From Gammaproteobacteria bacterium (GTDB lineage: Bacteria > Pseudomonadota > Gammaproteobacteria > Chromatiales > Chromatiaceae), in NCBI GenBank assembly GCA_024276875.1, contig JAJRWL010000213.1, positions 1-36,503 of the forward strand: 36,503 nt of DNA. Direction: 5' to 3'. The position numbers were made by a program, and so were the translations under genes. Position 1 is the stretch's first letter. Each line of letters begins with the position of its first letter. Shown here one piece after another: positions 27,148 through 36,503 of the stretch. The notes beneath the pieces were generated by a model, which was not told where the DNA came from, searched no databases, and was given only the letters and a program-made list of their open reading frames with translations.

Positions 27148-28238
27148 CTCGCCTGCACGTTTCTCTCAGCTACAAAATGGGCGCGAATCGCCAACACCGT
27201 ATTCAGCACAAAAACCAGCAGGGTTAACGCATTAAGCAGGCCGCCGACACTGCGAGGTAACAGCTCTACAGTCAGATCTCCCACCACACGCACTGTAAGA
27301 AAAAGGTGCAACAGCACAACATGGATATAAAAAGCGGGGCGATACAACATACCCCGCCCCAGTACTGCAGGAAAGATCACTGGGGCATGCCCAAAGATCA
27401 TTGAAAAGATAAAACCCAGAAAGAAGCTGTGCAGTACCGCATCGTATCGTAGGCCGCTAAAGTCAGCCCCAAACAGCAGCAACAGCACCCCGCAGCACGC
27501 CAGCCAGACGTAACCTGCCAACAGATTAACCGCAATAAATCGTGTCAACCCCGTCTGTTTTACAGTGCGTCGTGCAATATCATTGAGACCCAGCCAAACA
27601 GCAATAGCGATCATACCTGCACCCAGTATGCGAACGCCTGTATCAATATCTAGCAGGGTAATAACAATACCCAACATGGCCACAACGACCGCTGCAATCA
27701 TCTGGCTCTGTCGCAATTTAGAGATGAAAAGCATCCGCCCCAGCTCCATTCGTTCCCCCGCAATAGTCAGCAATAGAAATCCCATCCACCACCACACCAC
27801 CACGAAGATATTGTGACCCATTAGCCAGAGCAGGTTGCCTATCAACCAAGAGAGAGCACCCACCAACATAATGACGGTAAACCACGCAAATTGTCGTCGC
27901 AAAAATGCCACAAACAGCAGAGAGAGCATTAAACTACCGAGCACAATCAACAGCTGTGCCAGTGGCGGCACAACGCCTGCAATCAACAGCAGGCCACCCA
28001 ACCCCGTCGCCAATGGCCCAAGGAACCCCCACAACGTACCCAACGCAACCGCCCGCTCCAAACCAATCACTGTGCCTAAAAAAGCACCGACCATCAGTGG
28101 CCCATGATTGGCAGGCAGAACGACGGTGAGCGTGGGTAGATCCCAACCTAAGCGTTGCACACCACCGAACAGTGCCATCAACAGTGAGAGCATACCCATA
28201 GCCATCAACGGCAGGCGCTGGTTTGGTTTTAAACCCAT
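27144..28238 (-). CDS. NnrS-like polytopic membrane protein
   Basis: Multiple TM segments; LHSFFLGFIFSMIFGHAPVIFPAVLGRGMLYRP. Start set at MGLKPNQRLP (28238) because the longer track ORF (to 28445) overlaps the DUF59 gene. Confidence 0.7.
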   Translation of the reverse strand: MGLKPNQRLPLMAMGMLSLLMALFGGVQRLGWDLPTLTVVLPANHGPLMVGAFLGTVIGLERAVALGTLWGFLGPLATGLGGLLLIAGVVPPLAQLLIVLGSLMLSLLFVAFLRRQFAWFTVIMLVGALSWLIGNLLWLMGHNIFVVVWWWMGFLLLTIAGERMELGRMLFISKLRQSQMIAAVVVAMLGIVITLLDIDTGVRILGAGMIAIAVWLGLNDIARRTVKQTGLTRFIAVNLLAGYVWLACCGVLLLLFGADFSGLRYDAVLHSFFLGFIFSMIFGHAPVIFPAVLGRGMLYRPAFYIHVVLLHLFLTVRVVGDLTVELLPRSVGGLLNALTLLVFVLNTVLAIRAHFVAERNVQAS

Positions 28239-28296
28239 AGTGTTACCATTTTTGATTGAATTTATCGGATAAAACAGGGGAGAGAATTCGAGATAT

Positions 28297-28620
28297 TCAG
28301 TGTGCGCCACCCAGCATTTTTCTGGCGGCATCTGACATGCGATCTGGTGTCCAGGCGGGTTCCCAAACAACCTGCACATCGACCGCTGCAAGCGAGGGCA
28401 GTGCACGCTCAACTGCCTGACGGGCTTCATTGGTAATGCTGACATGGAGCGGACAGCTGGGTGAGGTCATGGTGATCTCAATATTGGCCTGATTATCAAC
28501 AACCGCCACCCTGTAAACCATGCCCATCTCGACAATATCAACCCCCACCTCAGGATCTATCACCGTTTTAAGTGCAGCCCAGATAGCACTCTGCTGCGGG
28601 GTATTTTGCTCTTGATTCAC
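28297..28620 (-). CDS. DUF59/MIP18 family metal-sulfur cluster assembly-like protein
   Basis: IWAALKTVIDPEVGVDIVEMGMVYRVAV...ITMTSPSCPLHVSITNEARQAV...VWEPAWTPDRMSDAARKMLG. Confidence 0.9.
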   Translation of the reverse strand: MNQEQNTPQQSAIWAALKTVIDPEVGVDIVEMGMVYRVAVVDNQANIEITMTSPSCPLHVSITNEARQAVERALPSLAAVDVQVVWEPAWTPDRMSDAARKMLGGAH

Positions 28621-28687
28621 GCTCTATCGCCCATTGTTAAGATTGAAGAGCCACTAGTATAGCGGCTTTCTTTTGCCTGATCCTGTC

Positions 28688-29179
28688 TCAATCAGCAGGC
28701 TGAAATCGTAGGGCAACACCATTGTTACACCAACGCTCACCCGTCGGTTCTGGGCCATCATTAAACCGATGCCCCTGATGACCGCCACAGCGGGCGCAGT
28801 GATATTCTGTTCTGGGCAGGAACATCTTAAAATCCTGTTTGGTTTCCAAATGACCTTCAATACGGGTGAAAAAACTCGGCCAGCCCGTGCCGCTATCAAA
28901 TTTCATATCCGATTCAAATAGCTCTAAATCACAACCTGCACAGTGATAAACACCGGTTCGGTGCTCTTTATTTAATGGGCTGCTGTGCGGTGGCTCCGTG
29001 CCCTCATCACGCAGTACATCAAATTGCTCAGCTGTTAAAATAGCTGCCCACTCTGCCCTGGTTTTACTCATTTTCACTACGGCTCCTATTGATTTTGCAA
29101 AGAGCTGCGATGTCGTCAGCATTAAACCGCCCACCCCCAAGAACTGAAGAAAACCCCGTCGGCTGATAGAACGATTCAT
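28688..29179 (-). CDS. msrB: Peptide-methionine (R)-S-oxide reductase with Tat-type signal
   Basis: MNRSISRRGFLQFLGVGGLMLTTSQLFA; YHCAGCDLELFESDMKFDSGTGWPSF; EYHCARCGGHQGHRFNDGPEPTGERWCNNGVALRF. Confidence 0.96.
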   Translation of the reverse strand: MNRSISRRGFLQFLGVGGLMLTTSQLFAKSIGAVVKMSKTRAEWAAILTAEQFDVLRDEGTEPPHSSPLNKEHRTGVYHCAGCDLELFESDMKFDSGTGWPSFFTRIEGHLETKQDFKMFLPRTEYHCARCGGHQGHRFNDGPEPTGERWCNNGVALRFQPAD

Positions 29180-29778
29180 GACCCACCCCACAGCATTTTA
29201 AGGCGCTGATCACGCCCACAACTGAGTTTGTAGTAGTTGTAGCGGATAGGGTTTTTCTTATGATAATCCTGATGATACGCCTCTGCCGGATAAAAAGTGG
29301 TGGCTGCTGTAATTGCAACCACAACCGGCTCTTTGAATGATTTTACTTTTTCCAGCGCCTGCTTTGACGCTTCAGCCAACCGCTGCTGTTGCTCATCATG
29401 AACAAAAATCTCTGGACGGTATTGGTTACCCACATCACAAAACTGCCGATTGGCTTGAGTGGGATCTACATTGCGCCAGAATATATCCAGCAACTCGACA
29501 TAACCTATTTGAGTGGGATCAAAGGTAATCTGCACCGCCTCAGCATGCCCCGTACTGCCAGCAGAGACCTGTTCATAGGTCGGGTTTTTCAGATGGCCGC
29601 CAAGATAGCCTGAGACAACATCTGTAACCCCCGCTATCGAGTCAAAAGCGCTCTCCATACACCAAAAACAGCCCCCAGCAAAGGTGGCTGTTTTTAGTGT
29701 GGTCTGTGGCGGTGCGGTGTGTACGGACATAGAGAAGAAGAGAAACAATCCTACGTTTAATAATTTAAACAATCTCAT
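29176..29778 (-). CDS. msrA: Peptide-methionine (S)-S-oxide reductase with Sec-type signal
   Basis: ATFAGGCFWCMESAFDSIAGVTDVVSGYLGGHLKNPTYEQVSAGSTGHAEAVQITFDP; ATGA overlap with msrB. Confidence 0.96.
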   Translation of the reverse strand: MRLFKLLNVGLFLFFSMSVHTAPPQTTLKTATFAGGCFWCMESAFDSIAGVTDVVSGYLGGHLKNPTYEQVSAGSTGHAEAVQITFDPTQIGYVELLDIFWRNVDPTQANRQFCDVGNQYRPEIFVHDEQQQRLAEASKQALEKVKSFKEPVVVAITAATTFYPAEAYHQDYHKKNPIRYNYYKLSCGRDQRLKMLWGGS

Positions 29779-29851
29779 ACTGACTCCCTCACTTAGGTTC
29801 TCAGTACAAATGGGACATCATCTGCGGCCGTATTGCTGCAAATAAATAAAG

Positions 29852-30850
29852 TTATTCCCAACGAAAAGTATAGGCGCCAATAGCAAGAAAGATCACCGTC
29901 ATCACCACCAGTGCCATAAGATTTGGTAGAATATCCATCAGACCCGCCCCGTCAATCATAATGGCACGCGCACCGTTAATGACATGCGTCAGTGGCAGCA
30001 GTTGTGCCAGCTTCAGCAACCAGGGATTAATCCCTTCCAACGAAAACCACACGCCCGATAGAAACATCATCGGCCAACTGATCGCATTAAGCAGTCCACC
30101 TGCCAGCTCCTCACTGGCGAGTCGCGCTGCAATTAACAACCCAAGACTGATCAAACAGATAGCACCTAGCACAAAAACAATCAATAGATCCAGGTAGCGG
30201 CCATACATACGAAAATCGAGCACAAGATCGGTACAGACAAACACCAGCACACTCACCGATAGCAATAACCAAAGACGGGAAACAACCTGTGCCGCAATAA
30301 ATTCAAAGGCGGTCACCGGTGTCGCTTTCAGTCGTTTAAGCATGCCATTTTTACGGTAGCGCACAATCACAAAGCCGACACCAAATAGCGCACTGAACAT
30401 CAAATTCATCGCCAGGATGCCCGAGATAAGCCAGTCCACATAACGTATCCCCGCGCCGGTCACTGACTCTCGTTGAAACCCCTGATCACTCCCTTTCAAC
30501 AGCCGTTCCAATACATAACCCGCCGGTGAGGTGTCATTGATCCAAAACTGATGACGGGACGGTGCTATCAACATATCCAACTGGTGACGCTCCACCTTTG
30601 TGATGGCCGCTGAAAGCTCCGTCACCGGTATAAACTGCACATATTTGATCTCTTCAAAATTTAGCTTTTGGCTGGCTTCTGCCTCAACAATCCCTACTTT
30701 ATAAAGATCAGGCCCATCACCCGAGAAGGCCACAGCAAAACCTGTGATAATCATAATTGGAAATAGAAAATTCCAAGCCAGGGCGGCACGGTCACGCCAG
30801 AACTCTCTGTTTCTGGCTCTCAGAATGGCTAAAAATCGCCTAAAACTCAT
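29852..30850 (-). CDS. ABC-2 type transporter permease
   Basis: RFLAILRARNREFWRDRAALAWNFLFPIMIITGFAVAF; several TM segments; ATGA overlap with the ATPase gene. Confidence 0.92.
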   Translation of the reverse strand: MSFRRFLAILRARNREFWRDRAALAWNFLFPIMIITGFAVAFSGDGPDLYKVGIVEAEASQKLNFEEIKYVQFIPVTELSAAITKVERHQLDMLIAPSRHQFWINDTSPAGYVLERLLKGSDQGFQRESVTGAGIRYVDWLISGILAMNLMFSALFGVGFVIVRYRKNGMLKRLKATPVTAFEFIAAQVVSRLWLLLSVSVLVFVCTDLVLDFRMYGRYLDLLIVFVLGAICLISLGLLIAARLASEELAGGLLNAISWPMMFLSGVWFSLEGINPWLLKLAQLLPLTHVINGARAIMIDGAGLMDILPNLMALVVMTVIFLAIGAYTFRWE

Positions 30851-31725
30851 ACCCGCAACTCCAGACCGGTCAACGCCAGGAAGAGATCTTCCAGTGTGCG
30901 TTGCCGAATCCGCAAACCAACCAAAGAGACATTTAGTTCAATCAACTGGTGGATGGTTTTGTTGACATCATGCGATAGAATCTCCATCACATCGCCATTT
31001 TCCTGCCCTTGAAACTGAACGCAGTTTGCTGGAAAATCAGCCTTTGGCAACTGTAGCACGACATCCCTAAAGTGCTCTTCCAATAATGCTTTTGGTGTGC
31101 CTTGAGCAATAATATGGCCATGATCCATAATAATAATGTCATCACAGAGCACATACGCCTCTTCCATATAATGGGTCGTGAGCACAATGGTTTTGCCCCT
31201 CTTTTTAATGCGCTGCAACAGCTCCCAAAAATTACGCCTGGCCTGTGGATCAAGCCCTGTGGTTGGCTCATCTAAAAAGATCACCTCTGGGTCATTGACC
31301 AGGGCAACCGCCAGCAACAATCGTTGCCGTTGTCCCCCCGAGAGTTTGCGGGTATCACGGTCTAAAAACTCAGCCAGCGAGCAACTTTCAATCAAGTCTG
31401 ATAGTGGGGTTGTGCGCGGGTACATCTGCTGAAACATCTCCAGCGTTTCATGCACCGTTATATAATCCTGTAGTGCTGTTGTCTGAAACATGATGCCGGC
31501 TTCATCCTTAAAACGATGCCCCAACGGTTTACCTTGGTAAAAGATTGATCCGCTCGTGGGTTCATTAATACCCTCCAGCATCTCAACCGTGGTTGTCTTA
31601 CCTGCACCATTGGGTCCCAGCAACCCAAAACAGTGCCCTTGTTCAATGCTAAAGTTAATGCCATCAACCGCCTTTACACCCTGATAATGGCGCGTCAAAT
31701 TATCTGCTTGCAGGAAAGAAATCAC
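30847..31725 (-). CDS. ABC transporter ATP-binding protein
   Basis: LLGPNGAGKTTTVEML, KLSGGQRQRLLLAVALVNDPEVIFLDEPTTGLDPQ. Confidence 0.97.
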   Translation of the reverse strand: MISFLQADNLTRHYQGVKAVDGINFSIEQGHCFGLLGPNGAGKTTTVEMLEGINEPTSGSIFYQGKPLGHRFKDEAGIMFQTTALQDYITVHETLEMFQQMYPRTTPLSDLIESCSLAEFLDRDTRKLSGGQRQRLLLAVALVNDPEVIFLDEPTTGLDPQARRNFWELLQRIKKRGKTIVLTTHYMEEAYVLCDDIIIMDHGHIIAQGTPKALLEEHFRDVVLQLPKADFPANCVQFQGQENGDVMEILSHDVNKTIHQLIELNVSLVGLRIRQRTLEDLFLALTGLELRV

Positions 31726-31829
31726 AGTGTCACTCTACTTAGAAAGGTGGGAGGGGTTGTTTTGCACATTATAGAAGATTACACACCTGGAGTGGTTCCC
31801 ATTTATCCAAAGAGAGATTATACAATCGC

Positions 31830-32441
31830 ATGAATGGCGCATTGATACGCTTAATAGCTATCGCCCTGTTAGCTCTGCTATCTGGCGATTGCCTTGCTGA
31901 ATGGAGACAAGTAAAAAAGCAAGGGGGCATCCAAATCTATACCCAGCAGATAGCCGGATCAGCTTTGGTTATCGCAAAAGGCATCGTCACTATTGAGGCT
32001 AAACCCGAGGTCATACTAAAGATACTGGATAATAATCAGGAACACCCACAATGGATTCCCTATCTGCAAACATCACGCAAATTGCAAATCCTCTCTGATC
32101 GCGAGCGCCTGGAATACAATCTATTTAACGCCCCCTGGCCTGCATCCAATCGCGACTTTGTTTTTCGTGTCAAAGCGATTCACAGTGGCAACAAAAATAT
32201 TCTGATCTACCGCATGACATCTGAAGCCACCCCACTCATGCCAGAGCAGAAAGGCATTGTGCGCGGCATACTGCACGAAAGCACATTTAAACTAACACGA
32301 TTGGAAGCTAACAAAACAGAGGTTGAGTTACTTTTTCAAGCAGACCCGCGAGGCTGGATACCCACGTGGATCGTCAATTTTATTCAAACAGCATGGCCTT
32401 ATAAGGTGCTTAAGGGGTTACGTGAACGGGTGCTCAGGTAA
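31830..32441 (+). CDS. START domain-containing exported protein
   Basis: Signal peptide MNGALIRLIAIALLALLSGDCLA; EWRQVKKQGGIQIYTQQI; FNAPWPASNRDFVFRVKA; PRGWIPTWIVNFIQTAWPYKVLKGLRERV. Confidence 0.85.
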   Translation: MNGALIRLIAIALLALLSGDCLAEWRQVKKQGGIQIYTQQIAGSALVIAKGIVTIEAKPEVILKILDNNQEHPQWIPYLQTSRKLQILSDRERLEYNLFNAPWPASNRDFVFRVKAIHSGNKNILIYRMTSEATPLMPEQKGIVRGILHESTFKLTRLEANKTEVELLFQADPRGWIPTWIVNFIQTAWPYKVLKGLRERVLR

Positions 32442-32480
32442 AAAATCCAACACAACAAAGCTTGCTTACTCCCCTCTATT

Positions 32481-35400
32481 TTATTTCAACGCTCCAAAGA
32501 GATAGCTTAAATCCTCTTCTGTCCATTGTGATGCAATAGCCCCTTTCTGTTCATACAGGCCATCAGCCAATCGCTGTTTGCGCGCTTGCATGGTTTGGAT
32601 TCGCTCCTCCACCGTCTCTTCACAGATGAATTTATAGACAAAGACCGGATTTTTCTGACCGATGCGGTGGGCTCGATCAGATGCCTGGTTTTCTGCTGCC
32701 GGATTCCACCAAGGATCAAAATGAATGACCGTATCCGCCGCTGTTAGATTAAGCCCAACACCGCCCGCTTTTAGGCTGATCAAAAAGAGTGGTATCGCAC
32801 CCGACTGAAATTGCTCGACGGGGGTGTTGCGATCACGCGTGCTGCCCGTCAGTTTGACATAATCTATACCGGCTTTATCTACCGCCCGCTCAATAATCGC
32901 CAACATGGTGGTAAATTGAGAGAAGAGCAGAATACGTCGACCCTCTTCAATCATCTCGGGCAACATCTCCATGAGCAGTCGCATCTTGGCAGACTCTTCG
33001 ACCTGTCGGGCGCTCTCCAACTTAACCAAGCCAGGATCACAGCAGACCTGGCGTAGCTTTAACAGGGCATCCAAGATCACAATCTGGCTGCCTGACACCC
33101 CTTTTTCATCAACCGCTTGATCAATACGCTGCCGCACAGAGAGACGAATGGCCTCATACAGCTCTCGCTGTTTGCCAACCAACTCCACCGTTTGCAGGAT
33201 GGTCGTTTTAGGTGGCAGCTCCGTGGCTACCGCCTGTTTTGTACGCCTCAACAGGAAAGGTTTGATGCGCCGCTGCAATCTATTGGCGGCATCCTGATCT
33301 GCATGACGCTCAATGGGCAGACGGCAATGGCTATCAAACTGACGTGTCGTACCCAGCAATCCTGGCAAAATAAAATCAAACAGTGACCAGAGTTCACCCA
33401 AATGATTTTCCATCGGCGTACCCGTCAAACAGATACGATGTTTAGCAGGCAGCTGCCGAATGGCATGACTGGCTTTGGCCTTGGGGTTTTTAACCACCTG
33501 CGCTTCATCCAGCACCAGTAGATGGTAGTCATGCTGTTGCAGTTGCTTAAGGTCTCTCACCAGCAAAGGGTATGTTGTCAGGATTAAATCATACTGGGGA
33601 ATGCGGTTAAACAATCTATGTCGCTGGCTGCCATGCAGAATCAGCAGTTCCAGTGTTGGCGTAAAACGCTGTACCTCTTTACGCCAATTACCGATAAGAG
33701 TGGTTGGGACAATAATCAGACTGGGGCAGTCGGCTCTACCCTGCTCTTTCTCCAATAACAGATGCGCCAAAATCTGAATGGTTTTGCCCAGCCCCATATC
33801 GTCAGCCAAGATGCCTGCCAAATCATATGTCCGTAAGAATTGCAGCCAATTAAGCCCCTGTTGTTGATAGCTGCGAAGTTCTGTTTTTAGATTTATAGGC
33901 GGCGTTACCTCAGGAATAGAGTCAAGCTGCTGTAACCTTTCCGCCAATTGTTTACATGCTGCATCACCTAACCAGTGGTGCTTTTGATCATTATCTACCG
34001 CCTCATCAAGCGCCGTTAATCGTGTCAGTTGAAAGCGATTAAGTTGCAGTTGCTGCGTATGGCTCAACGCGCCCTCTTGCAGTTCAAGCAAGGCATCCAA
34101 AAGAAAACGTACTCGACCGAAAGGCAGCGGCAACATACGTCCATCCTCTAACGGAAGAATAATAGGGTACGTATTATCCACCTGACTGTCTTGCCTGTTT
34201 GCCAACTCCTGAGATAACTTTTTTAACGCCGGCAGTAGATTCAAACGCTTGCCCGAAACCTCAATACCCATAGTGACATTGAACAAGCCGCCCTCTGTTG
34301 GAGTGACCTCAGTGAACCACTGATCGACCGCAGCTAAGTGATGTTTAAAGTTTGGATTAATCTCAATCTGCCAACCCATCTCTTCTAGTTTGGATCGTTG
34401 TTGTGATTGAAAGATTAACCAATTATTAGATTCACCAGGCAGGCTAAAACAATAACAACTCTGCTCATCCGTGCGACGATTGTTAAGCTGGAAACCCAGG
34501 CGAATCAATTGCTCAATACAGCGGGACTCCGTTTTATCATCACGCTGAATACGCAGTAGTTGATCACCTTTGAGTTGGGCTGGCGGCTGTTTTGTCCCTA
34601 ATGTTATGCCATGATATTGAAACGATAGCATGGCAATATCCCCCTGCAAGGTGTCATTATAATTGTAGAGATGCAGGTGAGGTTTCGGTTGGACAAAGGG
34701 GAGTTGTTTTACGGTTACCTCTTTAGGCATCGGTATTTTTGTCTGCGGAAATTGAGCAGCCCATCTATCAACAACTGGGGCAGCCTCTTCTGGCGCTATC
34801 GGTGGCAGCACCATCAACGCGGCAACTAACGCATCTGGCAGATCGCTCTCAACAAGACCACAAAGTGATTTCGCACTGTCCAGATACCAAGGCCTATCAA
34901 GATAAAAAACCGCAAGATCATCCATTGCTGTCAGCCAGTGAATAGTCTGATTGCCCACATCATCCACCAGCCACGAAGGTGTCGCCTTTACTGCCGCACC
35001 TCGTTGCATCGCCTTGCTTTGAATCCGCTTGTAATAACAACGCCCCGTCTTTAATAACGTCTCCAATACATCATTAGCTGGTAGACCATTAAGGCTATTT
35101 TTATGGGCTGTACGAGCAAGCAAACGTAATATCTCAACATCTGTTTTTAGCAAAAAACGCGGGGGGATTCCACGTTGTATCCACTCTATTTTGTAGGGCC
35201 GTTCATCGGTATAACCCCCATTATCCAATAGCCGCGCGGATACCGCTTTAATCTGGAGCTGAGGGGGTTTTGCTGCATCCAATGTTAGAATATAGAGCAG
35301 GCGATGATGAATATTTGCGGGGTAGGCTTCGGTTTCTGCATTGAGTGCAGAAGCCGGTATATTATCTGTTTCTTGCACCACAGTTTTAAGCAATACAGCA

Positions 35401-35648
35401 ACAACATGTGAGCAATTATGACCCGTTACACAGGTACACTCCCCATTAATAGCCAGCCCACTATTGCTTTTTTGTATCTGGATATAAATACGCAATGGCT
35501 TACCATCTGCTGGAATGACCGCAGTCACCCGTTGACCATTGCGCTGAATATTTGACACAGTAAAAATATGTTTTTTTAATGCTTGAAAGCCTTGTTCAAT
35601 TTGATTCAGGCTAAAATAGGATTTTAATTCTTCTAAAGAGTAGATCAT
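32481..35648 (-). CDS. SNF2-family DEAD/DEAH helicase with N-terminal SWIM zinc-finger-like motif
   Basis: CTCVTGHNCSHVVAVLL (CxCxnCxH); GILADDMGLGKTIQILAHLL; LLVLDEAQVVKN; LTGTPMENHLGELWSLFDF; GGVGLNLTAADTVIHFDPWWNPAAENQASDRAHRIGQ. Confidence 0.96.
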   Translation of the reverse strand: MIYSLEELKSYFSLNQIEQGFQALKKHIFTVSNIQRNGQRVTAVIPADGKPLRIYIQIQKSNSGLAINGECTCVTGHNCSHVVAVLLKTVVQETDNIPASALNAETEAYPANIHHRLLYILTLDAAKPPQLQIKAVSARLLDNGGYTDERPYKIEWIQRGIPPRFLLKTDVEILRLLARTAHKNSLNGLPANDVLETLLKTGRCYYKRIQSKAMQRGAAVKATPSWLVDDVGNQTIHWLTAMDDLAVFYLDRPWYLDSAKSLCGLVESDLPDALVAALMVLPPIAPEEAAPVVDRWAAQFPQTKIPMPKEVTVKQLPFVQPKPHLHLYNYNDTLQGDIAMLSFQYHGITLGTKQPPAQLKGDQLLRIQRDDKTESRCIEQLIRLGFQLNNRRTDEQSCYCFSLPGESNNWLIFQSQQRSKLEEMGWQIEINPNFKHHLAAVDQWFTEVTPTEGGLFNVTMGIEVSGKRLNLLPALKKLSQELANRQDSQVDNTYPIILPLEDGRMLPLPFGRVRFLLDALLELQEGALSHTQQLQLNRFQLTRLTALDEAVDNDQKHHWLGDAACKQLAERLQQLDSIPEVTPPINLKTELRSYQQQGLNWLQFLRTYDLAGILADDMGLGKTIQILAHLLLEKEQGRADCPSLIIVPTTLIGNWRKEVQRFTPTLELLILHGSQRHRLFNRIPQYDLILTTYPLLVRDLKQLQQHDYHLLVLDEAQVVKNPKAKASHAIRQLPAKHRICLTGTPMENHLGELWSLFDFILPGLLGTTRQFDSHCRLPIERHADQDAANRLQRRIKPFLLRRTKQAVATELPPKTTILQTVELVGKQRELYEAIRLSVRQRIDQAVDEKGVSGSQIVILDALLKLRQVCCDPGLVKLESARQVEESAKMRLLMEMLPEMIEEGRRILLFSQFTTMLAIIERAVDKAGIDYVKLTGSTRDRNTPVEQFQSGAIPLFLISLKAGGVGLNLTAADTVIHFDPWWNPAAENQASDRAHRIGQKNPVFVYKFICEETVEERIQTMQARKQRLADGLYEQKGAIASQWTEEDLSYLFGALK

Positions 35649-35749
35649 TTAATGATTGGCAAAATAAAAAGTAGGGAATTAAACAGCCGTACACTCATCA
35701 TAAATAGGGGATGGGAATCTACCACATCTCTATCTATTAAGGAGCTTTA

Positions 35750-36286
35750 ATGCCAGCGAATAATCACTCTCCAGAAAATGCTAATCGACGATTGGGCAAA
35801 GGGATGATGATGGCCGCCTGGGTATTGGCGCTTGGACTACTCACCCTATTTTTTAACGGCATACTTGATCGTCAATATAATCCAAACCAACAGTTAAATA
35901 TGGCAACCACTTTGGATGAACCGGAAGCGGTTGTGCTGATTCGCAATAAATATGGTCATTATATTGCCAGCGGTGAAATTAATGGTGAGGCCGTTGTCTT
36001 TCTATTGGACACTGGAGCCACCGATGTTGCCATTTCAGACAGCTTGGCAAGGCGTTTAAATCTGAAGCGAGGTGCTCAATTTATAGCCAACACAGCCAAT
36101 GGACAGGTTCGATCCTGGCGCACCCATTTAAAGCGCGTCAATCTTGGCGGGATTGAGCTTTTCAATGTTCGAGGCTCAATACTGCCCAGCATGAAAGGCA
36201 ATGAGGTGCTACTGGGCATGAGCTTTCTTAAACAGTTAGAGTTGATTCAGCGGGGAGAAACATTAACCATTCGGCGTATGGAATAA
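35750..36286 (+). CDS. Clan AA retropepsin-like aspartic protease (TIGR02281-like), membrane-anchored
   Basis: N-terminal TM; VVFLLDTGATDVAISDSLARRLNL; VRGSILPSMKGNEVLLGMSFLKQLELIQRGETLTIRR. Confidence 0.92.
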   Translation: MPANNHSPENANRRLGKGMMMAAWVLALGLLTLFFNGILDRQYNPNQQLNMATTLDEPEAVVLIRNKYGHYIASGEINGEAVVFLLDTGATDVAISDSLARRLNLKRGAQFIANTANGQVRSWRTHLKRVNLGGIELFNVRGSILPSMKGNEVLLGMSFLKQLELIQRGETLTIRRME

Positions 36287-36312
36287 AACCACACATTTAA
36301 ATCACTACAAAC

Positions 36313-36355
36313 AATCAGGGCACGATATGCATAGCATACCGCACCCTGATTTTTT
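36313..36355. terminator. Bidirectional terminator between the protease and HU-like genes
   Basis: aatcaggg ... ccctgatt arms, inner gatatgc/gcatacc arms, followed by TTTTT. Confidence 0.75.
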
Positions 36356-36393
36356 ATTGCAATACGCCCACAATAGGCGTTACGCAAATCAGC

Positions 36394-36503
36394 TTATGAA
36401 AGTTTGTCTTTAAGCAGCTTCAGCGCACCTACTTTAATAACGGTACTGGCGGGTTTAGCCGCAATTTTGATGCTTTCACCCGTTGCAGGGTTACGACCCA
36501 TAC
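36394..36503 (-). CDS. HU family DNA-binding protein, C-terminal fragment (5' end beyond window)
   Basis: Minus frame MGRNPATGESIKIAAKPASTVIKVGALKLLKDKLS then TAA at 36396..36394; matches the HU/IHF GRNPxTGExIxIxA signature. Confidence 0.85.
   Translation of the reverse strand, partial: MGRNPATGESIKIAAKPASTVIKVGALKLLKDKLS

Noticed and set aside
28239-28445. N-terminal 69 residues of the 433-aa NnrS-like ORF
   Set aside because: They overlap the DUF59 gene in another frame and do not resemble a membrane protein N-terminus; start moved to 28238.
33117-33386. ORFs antisense to the SNF2 gene (32811..33056, 33117..33386, 34739..34945)
   Set aside because: Antisense to conserved helicase motifs and lacking any domain pattern of their own.
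1-36503. Mobile element, prophage or integrated plasmid
   Set aside because: No transposase, integrase, phage structural gene, terminal inverted repeats or tRNA attachment site was recognised.

Overview
A 36.5 kb stretch of a proteobacterial (probably gammaproteobacterial) chromosome. Most of it is ordinary housekeeping or stand-alone genes: polA, DUF4156 lipoprotein, SAM methyltransferase, receiver protein, acyltransferase/alpha-beta hydrolase fusion, PEP-CTERM protein, comM/yifB, ubiK, TorF-like porin, CDGSH protein, DUF4124 protein, mlaA, HerA-like ATPase, argG, DUF523, HDOD, NnrS-like membrane protein, DUF59/MIP18 protein, msrB-msrA, an ABC-2 exporter pair, START-domain protein, SWIM-SNF2 helicase, retropepsin-like protease, and the C-terminus of an HU-like protein. 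The unusual part is about 9.2 kb at the left end, all on the minus strand. It holds (i) a Sec-exported 1571-1591 aa Rhs/YD-repeat protein with an N-terminal TPR-like region, a C39-like cysteine peptidase module and a C-terminal HELGH zincin tail; (ii) a small exported orphan protein directly downstream; (iii) a giant exported ORF running off the left edge. The third ORF is missing from the supplied ORF track because its stop lies outside the window. I read its minus frame triplet by triplet and found no stop over at least 1265 codons. It encodes a short YD segment, FN3-like and PKD-like domains, then two sets of exactly seven RCC1-type repeats separated by thrombospondin-3-like acidic linkers, with another linker starting at the window edge. 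No CRISPR array, tRNA, rRNA, transposase or integrase was recognised. All assignments come from reading the sequence; no database searches were run.
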